64,000 nt of DNA from Impatiens glandulifera. Lineage: Eukaryota; Streptophyta; Magnoliopsida; Ericales; Balsaminaceae. Each line of letters begins with the position of its first letter. Within the stretch, counting starts at the first letter, position 1. The notes below the pieces were generated by a model. It ran no database searches and was not told the origin of the DNA. It saw only the letters and a list, made by a program, of their open reading frames with translations. The DNA is taken from the NCBI RefSeq assembly GCF_907164915.1, contig NC_061866.1, positions 20,600,429-20,664,428 on the forward strand, in the 5' to 3' direction. Of this stretch, positions 47,061 to 58,963 are shown one piece after another. Position numbers and translations under genes: made by a program.

Positions 47061-48329
47061 GGTTTTGGGAAACTCAATTTGTTTATTTTCTTTTGCACTT
47101 TCGGTCGTAGGTCAATGCCTTTTAATGGAATGTTTCAATAAAATCCTTGTTTCCCTTTTTTTCAAATTATCCTTCGCAACTAGTTGAAACCCGCCAGTTG
47201 GCGGTTTCAAGCTTTATTTATGGACAGATGACTCATGTTTTTGGATAAAGGAACATTTTTTGTTCTTCCGGTTCCTATCCTTGTTTATCTCTCTTCTTTT
47301 TTGAGATTAGAATGAACTTTGATCCTTTTAAATGAATCATGATGTTTCCGGATTCGAAACGTATTTAGGGGTAGGCTTTGAACATCTTTTTCATCCTTTG
47401 TAATGATTTTTCTTTGATCAAGGAATACGATTTGTTTTTCTCTAACTTTCGAGATATCAGCTATAAATTCTATCTTGTATACAAACGATTATCTAGAATC
47501 ATAACCCTCAAAGAAGATAGTCAAAATTCTGACATTTTGACAAAAGAGTGCAACCTATTTTTGGATATCTTTTGAATCGTGGTCATTGTGGAATCATCGT
47601 TTTATTTCTAAGAATATCACTCGAATGTAAGCGATGTTCTTATCTTTGTCACTATTTGTTTCCTAAAATCTGACATATCGGCTCTAGGATGAGATCAAGG
47701 ATTTCTTCCTTTATTAAAAGATTTTATCTTTCTCTTGGGGAATGGGATGGGGTTTTATTTAGTTATGTTAAACTGGGCCCGCAAACATGCAGTTTTCCTA
47801 CGTATCTTTTCTCCATTATTTTTCTACACTGAGAAGAATCACGTGTCTATAGTTTAGACATGAGTCCTCTATCTGTATTGCAAGTTATAAAAATCTTGGG
47901 ATTAGATTATGTTAGAATAAGCTTCTTTCAAGGTTGAGTTTATGACCGTTCTGCGCATAACTTGATATTATAAAAAAATATCTTTTAAGCACATTGAGAT
48001 TGCTTAGGGAAATGAACTCTTCCCTTCTAGGTTAGATAGGCAACCAATTCCTCCACATATGATTTTCATAATTTGGAAGGGTCCTCCCTTTAGGGTCGAA
48101 ACATGCCCTTAGGGTCTAGGAATTCCCAGGTTTGTTTAAGAACTAAATCACCTTCTTTGAGGTTTCTAGGTTTCATCTTCTTATTGAAGGTGTCTGACAT
48201 GAATTTTTAGTATGTTTGGATTTTGTATAAAGCGTTAAACTCTTGTCATCCATTAACGTTAGTTGTTCATATGGAGATTTGAGTTAGTCTTCTTTAATGA
48301 CATGACTATATAAGAGTATTCCGAGGGTT
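47061..48329 (-). other. Region downstream of the Tat integrase
   Basis: Probably the C-terminal end of integrase and non-coding sequence of the Tat element. No clear motif seen. An AACCCGCCAGTTGGCGGTTT inverted repeat lies at 47188-47207. Confidence 0.35.
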
Positions 48330-49135
48330 GGAATCTTAATTTCGATGGGTTGTACGACGTCCATGCCGTGAACCAATGAGTAGGGAGTTTCTTCTGTTGA
48401 AGTTCAAGTAGTTGTACGGTATTCCATAAGGCATATTAAAACTTATCATGTAATTCCTTATACATGTTGGTCATCTTCTTGATGATCCTAATCACGTTTT
48501 TGTTTGTCGCTTCAACTGCGCCATTAGTTTGGGGTGTATATGGTGATGACTTGTGATGCTCGATCTTGAACTCGTCGAGCAATTACAACACTTTTCCTTG
48601 GAAGTGTTGACCATTGTTTGAAATCAGGATGTGAGGAACTCCATATCTAGTGATGATGCTAGTTCGGATGAACTTTGCCATTTGAGATGACTAAAAGACC
48701 TTGTAAGAGGATGCTTCAACCCATTTGGTGAAGTAGTGTATTGCAACGAGTATGAGCTCGTGTTCATTTTTTGCATAAGGATAGATTTTCCCGATCACAT
48801 CGATGCCCCATGTAGAAAAAGGACAAGGGATGTCATATTATAGAGGAACTAGGTCGATGTATGCTTCAAGTTATCATAGATTTGGCATTGATGAAAACTA
48901 CTTTCATAGCTCACACGTTCTTGTTCGAGGTTTTGCCAATAATATCCTAAACAAAGTATATTCTTGGCTAAAGTCATTCCATTCATGTGTGGGCCACATG
49001 TCCCTACATGTACTTCTTCCATGATCCTCTTAAATTCAGGATAAGCTATACAGAGCCTGTTTTGATCGTCGAAAGATCGACGGTAAAGTGTGTTAGCAAC
49101 CCAAGAATTATTGATGGAATACATGTGCAACGCCC
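48330..49135 (-). pseudogene. Integrase of the Tat element
   Basis: Minus strand. The zinc-binding part reads YPEFKRIMEEVHVGTCGPHM, then GYYWQNL. The core reads FSTWGIDVIG with the first Asp, then LISNNGQHF where the second catalytic Asp is replaced by Asn, then NGAVEATNKN with the catalytic Glu. In-frame stops are present (for example after ASSYKVF). Integrase would insert the DNA copy, but this one is inactive on two counts. Confidence 0.8.
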
Positions 49136-49249
49136 ATCGCTCTTCACCTTGGAAGTGGGAGGTATATTCTTCGTACTCAATGTAATTCTTGAGAGTATCA
49201 TATCGGGGTTTAGTAGTATTCTCACAAGAAGTGAGTACTCCAAATTCTA

Positions 49250-49730
49250 AAGTAGGTCGTTACTTTTGTTGGATTTTTAACAGTTTGACTTTGATTCCAT
49301 CAGAAATTTGATTCATGGCTGCCAAAATAGCCTGGGTTTCCGAGAAGCGGTTTTGGCTTCTTGGAGCGTGAATAAATGACATTTGATCGAATTTGTTCAT
49401 GAGTTTGGTCAGGTGGGCGTGGTAGGGTTGCAAATTTTTCCCTTTCACTTGTCACGTACCATTGGCTTGGGATATAACCAAGTTATATTCACCAATGACT
49501 TCTAGCTTAATTACCCCTTTTTCAAATCACAATTTGAGACTCGATAGGCATGTCTCGTATTCGACCTCATTATTGGTGAAGAGATATTCCAGTTTCATGG
49601 ATATTGGGTTGTACATCCATTTTGGGTCAACTAACAAAATTTCAATTCAGTAACCCTACTTTCCAAAAGCCCCGTCAAACATCAATTTCTATGTGTCTGA
49701 TGGTATGCTCATAATTCCCTTGTCGGGAAT
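49250..49730 (-). pseudogene. Second (archaeal-type) RNase H of the Tat element
   Basis: Minus strand, with several stops: MFDGAFGK, KLEYLFTNNEVEYE, GVIKLEVIGEYNLVISQ, NLQPYHAHLTKLMNKF, FIHAPRSQNRFS. This extra RNase H between the usual RNase H and integrase is a mark of the Tat lineage. Confidence 0.78.
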
Positions 49731-49739
49731 TCAGGTTCG

Positions 49740-51320
49740 TCTTCTAACTTAACAATGATGGGTTGGTCAACAAGGAAGTCTGCAGCAACACTTCCTTTGA
49801 TAGACTTCTACACCATATAGGCTATGACATATTTGGATAACATTGTCATCCATTTGGCTAACCTTGGTGACATAATAGTTCATTTGAACAAGAAGTTGAT
49901 CGGGTCCAGTCTTGATACATACTTGATGAGATGGGATTGCATATAGTGTCTCAACCTTTTGATGACCCATGATAATGCCCAACAAATTTTCTCTGCTGGA
50001 GTGTAATTAGGTTCACGCACAATCATACTTTTACTAATGTAGTACATATCCATTTCAAGTTTGTCCTCATTTTCCTAAGCAAATAGGTTTCCACTGGATG
50101 TCTGTTATAGTAAGGTATATGGTGAGAGGAATGTTATCTCTGTGCAAAATGAGTATACGAAGGGATTTTAAATAATCCTTGATTACGTTAAAAGCTTGTT
50201 AAAGTTTTCATCCCATGCAAACTTTTGGTCTTTATTCAGTAGCTTAAAAAACGGATTGCATGTCATAGTAAGCTTGTTGATGAATCGACTAATGTATTAG
50301 ATTTTCCCAAAAATCATTGGACCTTTCTTTCATTTCGAGTGACCGGCATTGCCGTAATTTTTTCAATCTTAGAGGGGTCAACTTTCATGCCCCTTTGTGT
50401 GATTAAAAAGCCTAGCATTTTACCAATTGTAACTCTTGATTCGTTTAGGGAATTTCTCGAGATTTAGGACAAGTCCTTCTCGATCCTTTGATTTGACAAT
50501 CATGTCATCGACGTATACTTTAACTTCCTTGTGGATCATGTCATGAAGGATCATGGTGTCTGCCCTTTGATAATTGGCTCCCGTGTTCTTATGACAGAAG
50601 GGCATGACCCTATAATAGAAGGTTCCTACCTCTGTTATAAACGTGGTCTTTTCTTTGTCTTGTAGGGCCATCTGTATTTGGTTCTATCCTGAGAATCCTT
50701 CCATGAATGATAACAGTTCATGATTAATATCATGGTTGACCAATAAGTCGATGTGTGGTAGCAGGAAATGATCCTTAAGTATGGCCTTATTTAGATCCTA
50801 AAAATCTACACACATGCGTATCTTCCTGTCATACTTCAGGATGGGAACCACGTTAGCTATCTGGGTAGGATATTCCACTACCTCAAAAAATATAGCATCG
50901 AGTTGCATTCGAACTTCTTCTCGGATTTTGTTCACAACTTCCTCTTTTATCTGTAGCAGCTTTTTCTTTACTGGCCTAGCATTAGGATATAAAGGAATGT
51001 GATGTAGTTTAATCATTGAATCAATACCTAGCATGTCCTTGTATGACTAGGCGAAAATGTATTTGTTTTCTTTTAATAGCTCAACTAACTCCAGATACTC
51101 TCATGGGTTTAAACTTTGGCCTATTAGTACGATCTGAGGATCGATGGTCGTGTTTAAATTGATTTCAATTTCTTTTTCCGTTGTGGAGACAATCTCGTTA
51201 TCGATTTCTAAGAAGTGTTTAGTTTTGAAGTTTAAGTTAGAGTTAAAGGAAATATCATTTTTACACATGGATTCAAAGTCTACATCTTGTGTTACATGAA
51301 GGGGTTTATTATATGTAAGA
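49740..51320 (-). pseudogene. Reverse transcriptase and RNase H of the Tat element
   Basis: Minus strand. RT reads SMIKLHHIPLYPNARPVKKK, KIRMCVDF, KTTFITEVGTFYYRVMPF and the catalytic KVYVDDMIVKSKDREG. RNase H reads WALSWVIKRLRHYMQSH, RLDPINFLF, IKGSVAADFLVDQPI. Several stops and frameshifts. Upstream (51708-51421) is an open stretch of 95 codons that may be the gag/protease linker. Confidence 0.85.
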
Positions 51321-51720
51321 AATTATGATCTAACAAGATCATTGTTCTTAGATTTCTTACATTGTAGAGTATTTAACATCTCTCTACACATGAGAGGAGA
51401 AAGAGTTCTACTTTCGTCGATCATAGTATCGAAACGACGGATGAAAGGGAGTTAGTTCCTTGAGGAAGGGAAGAACTGACTTCCTGAGTTGGATCTGCTG
51501 ACTTGGGAATCCAAGCCAAGTTCTCAAAGGAACCGCGCCAATTTTCTGTTCTTTTCGTAATCATGCAAACAAAAGGGTTAATATTATGAGGATAGTCTGA
51601 AAATATTTCTAGACCAGTAAATAGTCTTTGTAAATATAGATTGGGAAATGGTTTGGAGAAGTCAAAGCATAGGGTGTTTTGTCCCTCATGGATGAACTGT
51701 CCATTCAAGGTTGGTGGAAC

Positions 51721-52811
51721 AGTTATGCGTCATTTGGACATCCTTTCCTTGAGGATTTCTTCGAATCATGTAGGGATGTATCGAAGACGGTGGAGATCCA
51801 TGTTACAACATGGTTGCGGGAATGATGGCATACATTGGTGTTCGGGCCTAAGTCCCTCTCAGGGAAGTATCTCATTTTGCGCATCATTCTAATGGGAGAG
51901 GCTAAATGTACTAAAGTTAGGGTGTTTGGATGAGACTTTACCTTCTGAGAGGATTGGACTTATCTCAAACCCGCTTAGTTAAACCTCTAAGGTAAAAAAA
52001 TTAACCGAAAATGCACCTAGAGATAAATTTTCTCAAGAGATTTTTTTTCTCACATCGGGCACGACCGACACATCAACGTCTCCGGAGCTTCTGACGTCTG
52101 AATGATCTCAAATTTCTCCAGCAGGTGCGTCTCTATTCCCCCTACAATCTGACTGAAGGAATTTCAATTTGAACGGAGGAATTGGGAGAAATTGCGATTA
52201 TAGTTTTTGAATCGGATATTTAGGTTATTTTCGGCACGATTGGCACAATCGGCACGATCGGCACATTCGGCACGATCGGCACGAACAACACAAATGACTC
52301 GGATTCTCGCCGCGACCGCGCTTCAACATCGGAAGTCAGCCGCCATCCCCCAGCACCTTCGATCGGTTGTCATGAGCTCTTTGGAACGTGTTCTATTGTG
52401 CAAGGAACGGTCGCGGTCATCTTCTCTTACCGTTGACCAGAGCATTTCGTCAAACCCCCTTCTGCAGAGACTTGACGTCGAATCGGCGTCGGTCGCCCTC
52501 CTCTTCTCACTTTTCGTTTACAGGTTAGTTCGGACATCGGTCGGGACATCAAACCACACCGCGAGGCGCGGGTAGGTCTCTATTGCATTTCTTTCTCACC
52601 GTTTGAATCAAGTGTTCGTTATGGAGGAAGCTTTCGTAGCTACAGACCGTTCCAAAAATGCTTAAACCCTTTCTTGTTTGAGAAATTATGTTCAAGCCCC
52701 TGTTCCGGTGCGATTGGTTTCTAAAAGTGATGTTTGCGCCCACCCTTTGCTGCAGAATTCCAACCTTTGTGTCTCCTTTGAAGATTAGGCAGTTTGCGCT
52801 TGATCTTTCCA
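51721..52811. other. Unassigned junction region
   Basis: No recognised gene. It is GC-richer than its surroundings after 52030. It contains a 9-base repeat of CGGCACGAT type (about 52233-52285), which gives an apparent Ala/Arg/Ser-rich peptide that I do not trust as a gene. It may be the 5' leader of the coding region that follows. Confidence 0.4.
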
Positions 52812-55300
52812 ATGACTGGTACGCCTCCGTCCAGTGTAGTTACTCGGGCAAGGGACATCCTTCAAGTCCGCCCTGATGATCCTAAGAAGGTTATAAAGGG
52901 ACCGTCGACAAGCAGCAAGGCTAGGTCTGATAGACGAACTCGCATGTCTCTTAACAAACCCAGGAAGCAGAAGCCATAATTCATGGATGAAGTCCTAAAC
53001 AATAGAGAAGATGCGCCTATTGATTCTATGCCAAATACATCATCGGGTATGAGTTCTTTTCCACATACTGATGAATTATATGAGAATAGTTCTATTGGGG
53101 ATTTATACTGTAACGATATGCATGTTCATAATAGAAATGATAGGATTGAATTGATAGGAAAAGATAGTACTGCATATAGAAATAATAGGACTTTAATTCC
53201 AGAAAATTCTATTGTTACTAGACTTGATGCACAGAATGGACCGTTATGGTCGCTGGTTGGTACCCTAGACCTTACCGGTCATTCTGTTGGGAAATTGGAT
53301 TTGAAATCTTGTCTTGCTAAAATTGATGAAAATCGGGTTGCTTGTGCTGAAAATCCGGTCCCAATGCTAGAGATAATCTGTCAAAAAGGCTCTAAGGTAT
53401 GTAGGAAAATAACATAAATTATACATGTTTATTGGGTCCTATTGAAAGCTCAAAATTGGGGTATGTTTCTGAATCGGGTGAAAATATTATGCTGAGATTT
53501 ATGTCTTTTTTGAATGATCCTACTGAAGTTGATATTGGGGTTCCTATTGAGGCAAGTATGGCAGGGCTGAATAAGATTGTTGGTCGAGAATTAATAGGTT
53601 CAAAGAATGTTACAAGGTTGGGGTCAGTTTCAGAAGCAGGAAAACATGACAGTTTGGGTAATTCAGGTGCAGAGAAAGATCAGAAAACAAATTTTACCGG
53701 TCATGCTAGAGAGGATGCTGAACTGGGCAAAATGGGTCATTTTGAAATTGCCTCTACAGGGTTGGAGATATATGCTGCTTAGAGTCCATTAGGTCCAAAG
53801 AAGGATATAATTTCAGAGTCTTGTTCTGCAATGGGAAATCTTGCAAATCTAAAAATCTCGGGTTCCATTAATGATCAGAATGCTAAGTCTACATGTCCTG
53901 CTAAGGATCAAAAGGAAAGTAAGATATCTAGACTATGTACTAGTCTTGAAAAAGGTTGGACAGAAGACACTAAATGCGCCCAGGATTCTGAAATTGAGGC
54001 TAAAATTGCAGGATCTTCTAAACAGCCTGTACATCTAGCTGAAACTGTTAAAGGACATAGTCTAACAGAATCTGGAAATACTGAAGAAATTGGATCTGAG
54101 TTAGAGCTATTCATGGAAATAAATTCAAATAAATCAGAAAAGCCTAATAATACAGATCTAAAGGATGATGAACTGAACTTAATTGGTATAGCCAATAGTG
54201 AAAGCTTGGCTGGAAATTATATTGATTCGTTGATTGATGGCATCATGAATGATAATCTGTTTGAAAATCTGGGTCTGGGTATGGATCTCATGGAAGCTAC
54301 AAATAAGTTGGGTCAGAATATAAGTCAGGGTATAAGAGATAAAGAATGTATGAAACTAGAAGAATTAGCCAACGGTTTTCGATTGGATGGGTCTGATCAG
54401 GGGTTAGCCAACTGTTTTCGCTTGGCCGGGTCTGATATGTGGTTAGCCAACGGTTTTTGCTTGGCTGGGTCTAAAAAAGATAATTTGGTTGCTAAAAAGT
54501 TGGGTCTAACAAGGGTGGATAACATGAATATTCAAGTCATTGATCCTGAACACGCCGGTCCTGGACACACTAAAACTACTCATGGTATTGGTCTTATCTC
54601 TTCAAATGCCGGTCCTGGCTCTTCAAATGCCGGTCCTAGCTCTTCAAATGCCGGTCATAGCTCTTCAAATTTGGTCCTAGCTCTTCTAATGCCGGTCCTA
54701 GTTCTTCTAATGCCGGTTCTATCTCTTTAAATATCGGTCCTGACATCACATATCCACCTTCTACCGGTCCTAATCACCAAGATAATAAATCTACTATCAA
54801 AGCAATGAGCCATCAGTCGAATCAAAAGAACCAAAGCATAAATGTTGATTTGGAATCAGATGATAACACTGACTATGATAAAACAATAATATGCGACCTT
54901 GAATATCATAAGTCCATGAAGAAGATGTCGACAACAAAGATCAAACCAAAAGCAAAGAGGCATAATTTTTCCAAAACAAGTGTTGAAATTGAAAAGATCG
55001 ATCAAGAAACAGGATCGAATAATTCTAAAACAGCTAAGAAATGTAAGAATGGATCGAAAATCAAAGAAATGAAAAAAATGAAGGCAAATAACTCAAGTTC
55101 TAAGAAGAATAGTAAAGTAAATCCCAAGGAAACCGTGACACCCGAGGCTAACCCTGAGTTATTGAACCTGGGTGCGTTTTCTTCAATCGTTAATCTAGAT
55201 CCTGAAATGTCAATTGACAGCATTCAAAATAGGAAAACTGATACACAAGAGAAGAGCACTGAAGAGGATATTCTAAAGAAGATCGGAACAATTGAAGAAC
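52812..55300 (+). pseudogene. Unrecognised long coding region, about 830 codons, broken
   Basis: From ATG 52812 (TGTPPSSVVTRARDIL) one frame continues through TAA at 52977, shifts frame just before 53417, continues through TAG at 53780, and shifts again inside the minisatellite near 54675, reaching 55300. The N-terminal part is basic (SKARSDRRTRMSLNKPRKQK). The middle is polar and acidic with a triplicated (L)ANGFRLAGS motif near 54370-54470. The C-terminal part is Lys/Ser-rich. No known domain seen. Candidates are ORF1 of a non-LTR retrotransposon or a captured host gene. It is truncated by the LTR of element 5. Confidence 0.55.
54590..54745 (+). repeat. 21-bp minisatellite inside the unrecognised coding region
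   Basis: Six to seven copies of CTCTTCAAATGCCGGTCCTAG, coding for repeats of SSNAGPS. One copy lacks a base (TTCAAATTTGGTCC), which causes the second frameshift of the coding region. Confidence 0.85.
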
Positions 55301-57136
55301 AAGATGAAATATAAAGAGATGACAGAAATGAAGAACACAGCAGTTTGTTTATAGATGTTCGGAGAAACTCTCTTACGTCACCCCTTCTTCCAACCACCGG
55401 AAGGATTCACTATAATATGATTCGAATCAAATGCAGTTTACACACACACTTAGCTCACTATTGAACATAACACTTTCTGTTCAATTATAAGATGAAGAAT
55501 ATCACTCAGCTAAAGGTGTTTTGATTCTAGCTCTCTCTTGATTCACACACAGTACAATCAGAAAGCAGCTTCATAGTATGAGTTCAGTAAGCAAGATGAT
55601 TGAGTAGTTTCTCTCTCTGCAAAATCAGATTGCTTGTTCATTGTATTCGCTTGTTCGTTGGGCAGATTGTCCGTTGTCCTTGAGATTTGTTAAATACTGA
55701 GCAGGAGCTAACGGTCGAATCTTTAAGAATGATACGTGGCACTCTTCCATTGGAAAGCCTCCATTGTACACAATAGGTTCTGAGCACAAGGATCGTGGTC
55801 GTACATCACTGGTAGTGCGCAGAATATTCCATCAGGGATGTACCTGCAAATCGGGTAATGTGAGGAAAATTCTCTTACGTGGCAATCCTTGATTGGATGC
55901 ATATAGTTCACTAGAAAGTGGAGCAGGAGTAGGGTACAGCTATAGCACGTGGGTAGGTGAAATGCTAAATTCAAGCGTACTGCTTAAACTGAGCATTAGA
56001 CGTATTTCAGTTAGACGGATTGTGAAAATCAGTCTAATGAAATAAAGCATCTCCTTCTACTAAAAAACGTCTATTAGACCGCATGATCTAAAAAAATTAG
56101 ATTGCACGTCTAACTCCACTGAGTTAGACTGCACGTCAAATTCCGGTTCTACCTCGGACTTGTCTGAAGGAGTTAGACGCACGTCTAACTTTCACTAATT
56201 AGACTACACGTCTAATTATCCAATAAGCATTAGACTGCACGTCTAACTCCACTGAGTTAGACTGCACGTCTAATTCCGGTTCTATCTCAGACTTGTCTGA
56301 AGGAGTTAGACGCACGTCTAACTCTCACTAATTAGACTACACGTCTAATTATTCAATAACCAGTAGACTGCACGTCTAACTCCACTGAGTTAGACTGCAC
56401 GTCTAATTCTGGTTCTACCTCAGACTTGTTAGAAAGAGTTAGACGCACGTATAACTTTCACTAATTAGACTACACGTCTAATTATCTAATAACCATTAGA
56501 CTGCACGTCTAACTCCACTAAGTTAGACTGCACGTTTAATTCCGGAACTACCTCAGACTTGTCTGAAAGAGTTAGACGCACGTCTAACTTTCACTAATTA
56601 GACTACACTTCTAATTATCCAATAATCATTAGACTTCACGTCTAACTCTACTGAGTTAGATTGCACGTCTAACTCCACTGAGTTAGACTACACGTCTAAT
56701 TCCGGTTCTACCTCAGACTTGTCTGAAGGAGTTAGACGCACATATAACTTTCACTAATTAGACTACACGTCTAATTACAAGTCTATTAGACTACACGTCT
56801 AACTCCGGTGAGTTAGACTTGTACGTCTAATTCCGTATTCATTAGACTTACGTCTAATTCTTTACATTCATTAGAATACACGTCTAACTCCGATGAGTTA
56901 GATTATACGTCTAATTTTATACATTCATTAGACTACATGTCTAACTCCGATGAGTTAGACTGTACGTCTAATTCTATGCATTGACTGCCAAAAATCGGTC
57001 TAATGACCTTCATTAGATCCAAGTCTTATGAAATATTGTTTCAATACACCTGTATCAAAACTCATAAGTCATTTCATCATCAAAATCTAAGTGGTTAAAT
57101 TATTTCAACACTTAGTAAAAATAATTTGACCCAACA
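55301..57136 (-). repeat. 3' LTR of element 5, truncated
   Basis: 1836 bp, missing about the last 175 bp (U5 side) compared with 63376 onward. TATTTAA at 55696-55690 is a possible TATA box. The outer part is the palindrome array. Confidence 0.9.
55995..57015. repeat. TTAGACG palindrome array in the 3' LTR of element 5
   Basis: Same motif family as element 3, with a clear longer period of about 120 bp in the first half. An 18-base perfect palindrome lies at 56172-56189. Confidence 0.9.
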
Positions 57137-57502
57137 ATTTCCCCCTTTTGATGAAGAAATTACAAACGTGCATACATATATCAAAACATGCATTCATCAT
57201 ATAAATAAACAAAACCCTTCACATGAAGATTCATCATAAACATATCATTTTAATAAACAACTATGCGTGAGTGTTTTCAGAAGAAACACACAAAAACTTG
57301 TTCTCAAAAATAGCGAAAATAAGTTAACATCAACACATTAAAAAACACATGTTTCAAAAGCTTTCATCTTAAATGAAGATAACCTCTATTATAATTTTCT
57401 TCTTCTTAGTCGTAACTTCTGGAAAGGATAGACTTCAACCTAAGAGATCTCTAAGACTGCGGTTAGAGTGGAGTTGGAGTCTTCTCCTTTCTTCTTCTTG
57501 GA
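57137..57502 (-). promoter_or_regulatory. Polypurine tract and 3' non-coding region, element 5
   Basis: Minus strand TTCATCAAAAGGGGGAAAT directly before the LTR. The rest is AT-rich and non-coding. Confidence 0.8.
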
Positions 57503-58188
57503 CTAAAGCGTTTCCACCCTTTGAATGTAATCTACCACTTTCTGGTAGTTCAGGATCTTAGAAGGAAGGGGAAAGCTCTTACCGGATTCATTCAGAAGAA
57601 GAGAGCTGAGAGGACCATCAAACCCAAAGATTTTCTTCCTAGCGACAACCATACTGACAAAATTTCCGAAGAGGAAGCTTGTCCATTTGACAGGAACACC
57701 CTGGTGATGGCCACCATTATCTGAAAAACCTTCGTACAGTACTTGTAAGAGGTTTCTTTAGACAAAAGGGATTTCGATACGATATCGCTTAAGAGAGCAT
57801 ATTCAACCTTCAGGAGGTTTTTCTTTCCATGAATGTCTACTAGAGGGGAATCGGAAAAGACTTTCATCATCATAATCATTAGATTAGGAGGAGTGGTTGA
57901 GAAATTATCGATACCTACTTTTGGAATTTGGAAAAACGTACCGAAGGACTCTTCGGTGATACAGATCATCTGGCACATTACGGCTCTAGCAATAACTTTA
58001 TCCTGATAGAATCCGGCGGTTTCGAAAAATTCGTTAACTAACTGTTCGTGATAGGTTTCATGAGGGGTGAGGAATCTTCTCAGCCCAGAAGCTTTTAACG
58101 ATTCGAACATCCTATGCATTCCTGGAGATTGTAAGGTGGATACAGATTGAAAGTCCACTTGAATCGACTTTGGACGGAAGGATGACAA
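57503..58188 (-). pseudogene. Accessory gene of element 5, one frameshift
   Basis: ATG 58188. Module landmarks: PKSIQVDFQSVS, MFESLKASGLRRFL, LVNEFFETAGFYQDK, FGTFFQIPKVG, VDIHGKKNLLKVEYALLSD, FQIMVAIT. A one-base lesion near 57700 shifts the frame. The natural continuation (PVKWTSFLFGNF...) runs to TAG at 57503. About 228 codons, so a short form like A and B of element 1, without coiled coil or RGG tail. Function unknown. Confidence 0.72.
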
Positions 58189-58276
58189 TTTGATTTGATG
58201 AACAAGGGTTTAGACGATTCGAATTCTAGAGATAGAGAAAATTTCGAAGAGCTCTAATCTTTGGAATGAATAACCC

Positions 58277-58284
58277 TATAAATA
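58277..58284 (-). promoter_or_regulatory. Putative TATA box of the element 5 accessory gene
   Basis: Minus strand TATTTATA, 89 bases before ATG 58188, followed by a leader with TTTCTCTATCTCT. Confidence 0.45.
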
Positions 58285-58579
58285 TCAAGGTTTAATCATG
58301 TAGGAAATAACTAATGATTACTCTTACTGTCAAGAACTTCAAAAGCTTGTTCCCAATACACATAACATTTAATGTTATCATTAAACTGAACATTTAATAC
58401 TGTGTACACAAGCAAAAGTTGTCAGAAATATTAGTCATTCTTTGTATATTGAGACACACGTGTCTTCAATTCTTTTGATGAATGACTGATTTGATTTTCG
58501 GCGGGAAAATAAACTTGATCAGAAATCAGTAAAGGACAACTGTCCAACTAGCCAGAAGATGAAAATTCTAATTATATTA

Positions 58580-58850
58580 GTAGTTAGACGTTTATTCTCC
58601 TTTTCACATTTTCAACTTCCTTTTGAAAATCAGTCTATTAGACGTGTACGTCTAATTATGCAATAACAGCACGTGAGACACGCGTGTCTAGTTAGACGTG
58701 AGCATCCTTTTGTTCATGATGTAAAAACGTCTAACGTCTATTAGGCGTGTCCGTCTATTAGACGCATCCGTCTATCCAAGCAGGTTAGAATAACCAAGAC
58801 GATAATTTTCTATGAAGATGAAACTGTTAAAGTAGACGTTTGTCTAAGTA
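58580..58850. promoter_or_regulatory. Second TTAGACG cluster, upstream of the element 5 accessory gene
   Basis: TTAGACG half-sites and inverted pairs (ATTAGACGTGTACGTCTAAT near 58638-58657) between pol and the accessory TATA box, in the same position as 25204-25580 of element 3 and with alignable sequence (GAGCATCCTTTTG core). Confidence 0.6.
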
Positions 58851-58963
58851 GCTGTGTTTCTCAAACTCTAAATTCTTAGGACAAATTAAGACCTCTGTCT
58901 TTCATGTCTGTTTAGTTTTGCTTTGAACAGTACATTCCCCCTTAATTTATGCACGTAATCACA

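Larger units (their letters stand above)
41200..51720 (-). mobile_element. Decayed Ty3/gypsy element, Tat lineage
   Basis: Minus strand. Order: gag/protease remnant (about 51720-51050), RT, RNase H, a second archaeal-type RNase H, integrase (to about 48330), a non-coding region with tandem repeats (47060-44950), and an LTR-like region (44224 downward). The dual RNase H plus tandem repeats before the 3' LTR are known features of the Tat/Ogre/Retand group. The 5' LTR is not visible, probably lost at the right-hand junction near 51720-52030. Limits are approximate. Confidence 0.75.

Noticed and set aside
52207..52575. Ala/Arg/Ser-rich reading frame of about 120 codons
   Set aside because: It begins at a non-ATG codon and owes its composition to a 9-base simple repeat (about 52233-52285). 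No other support.
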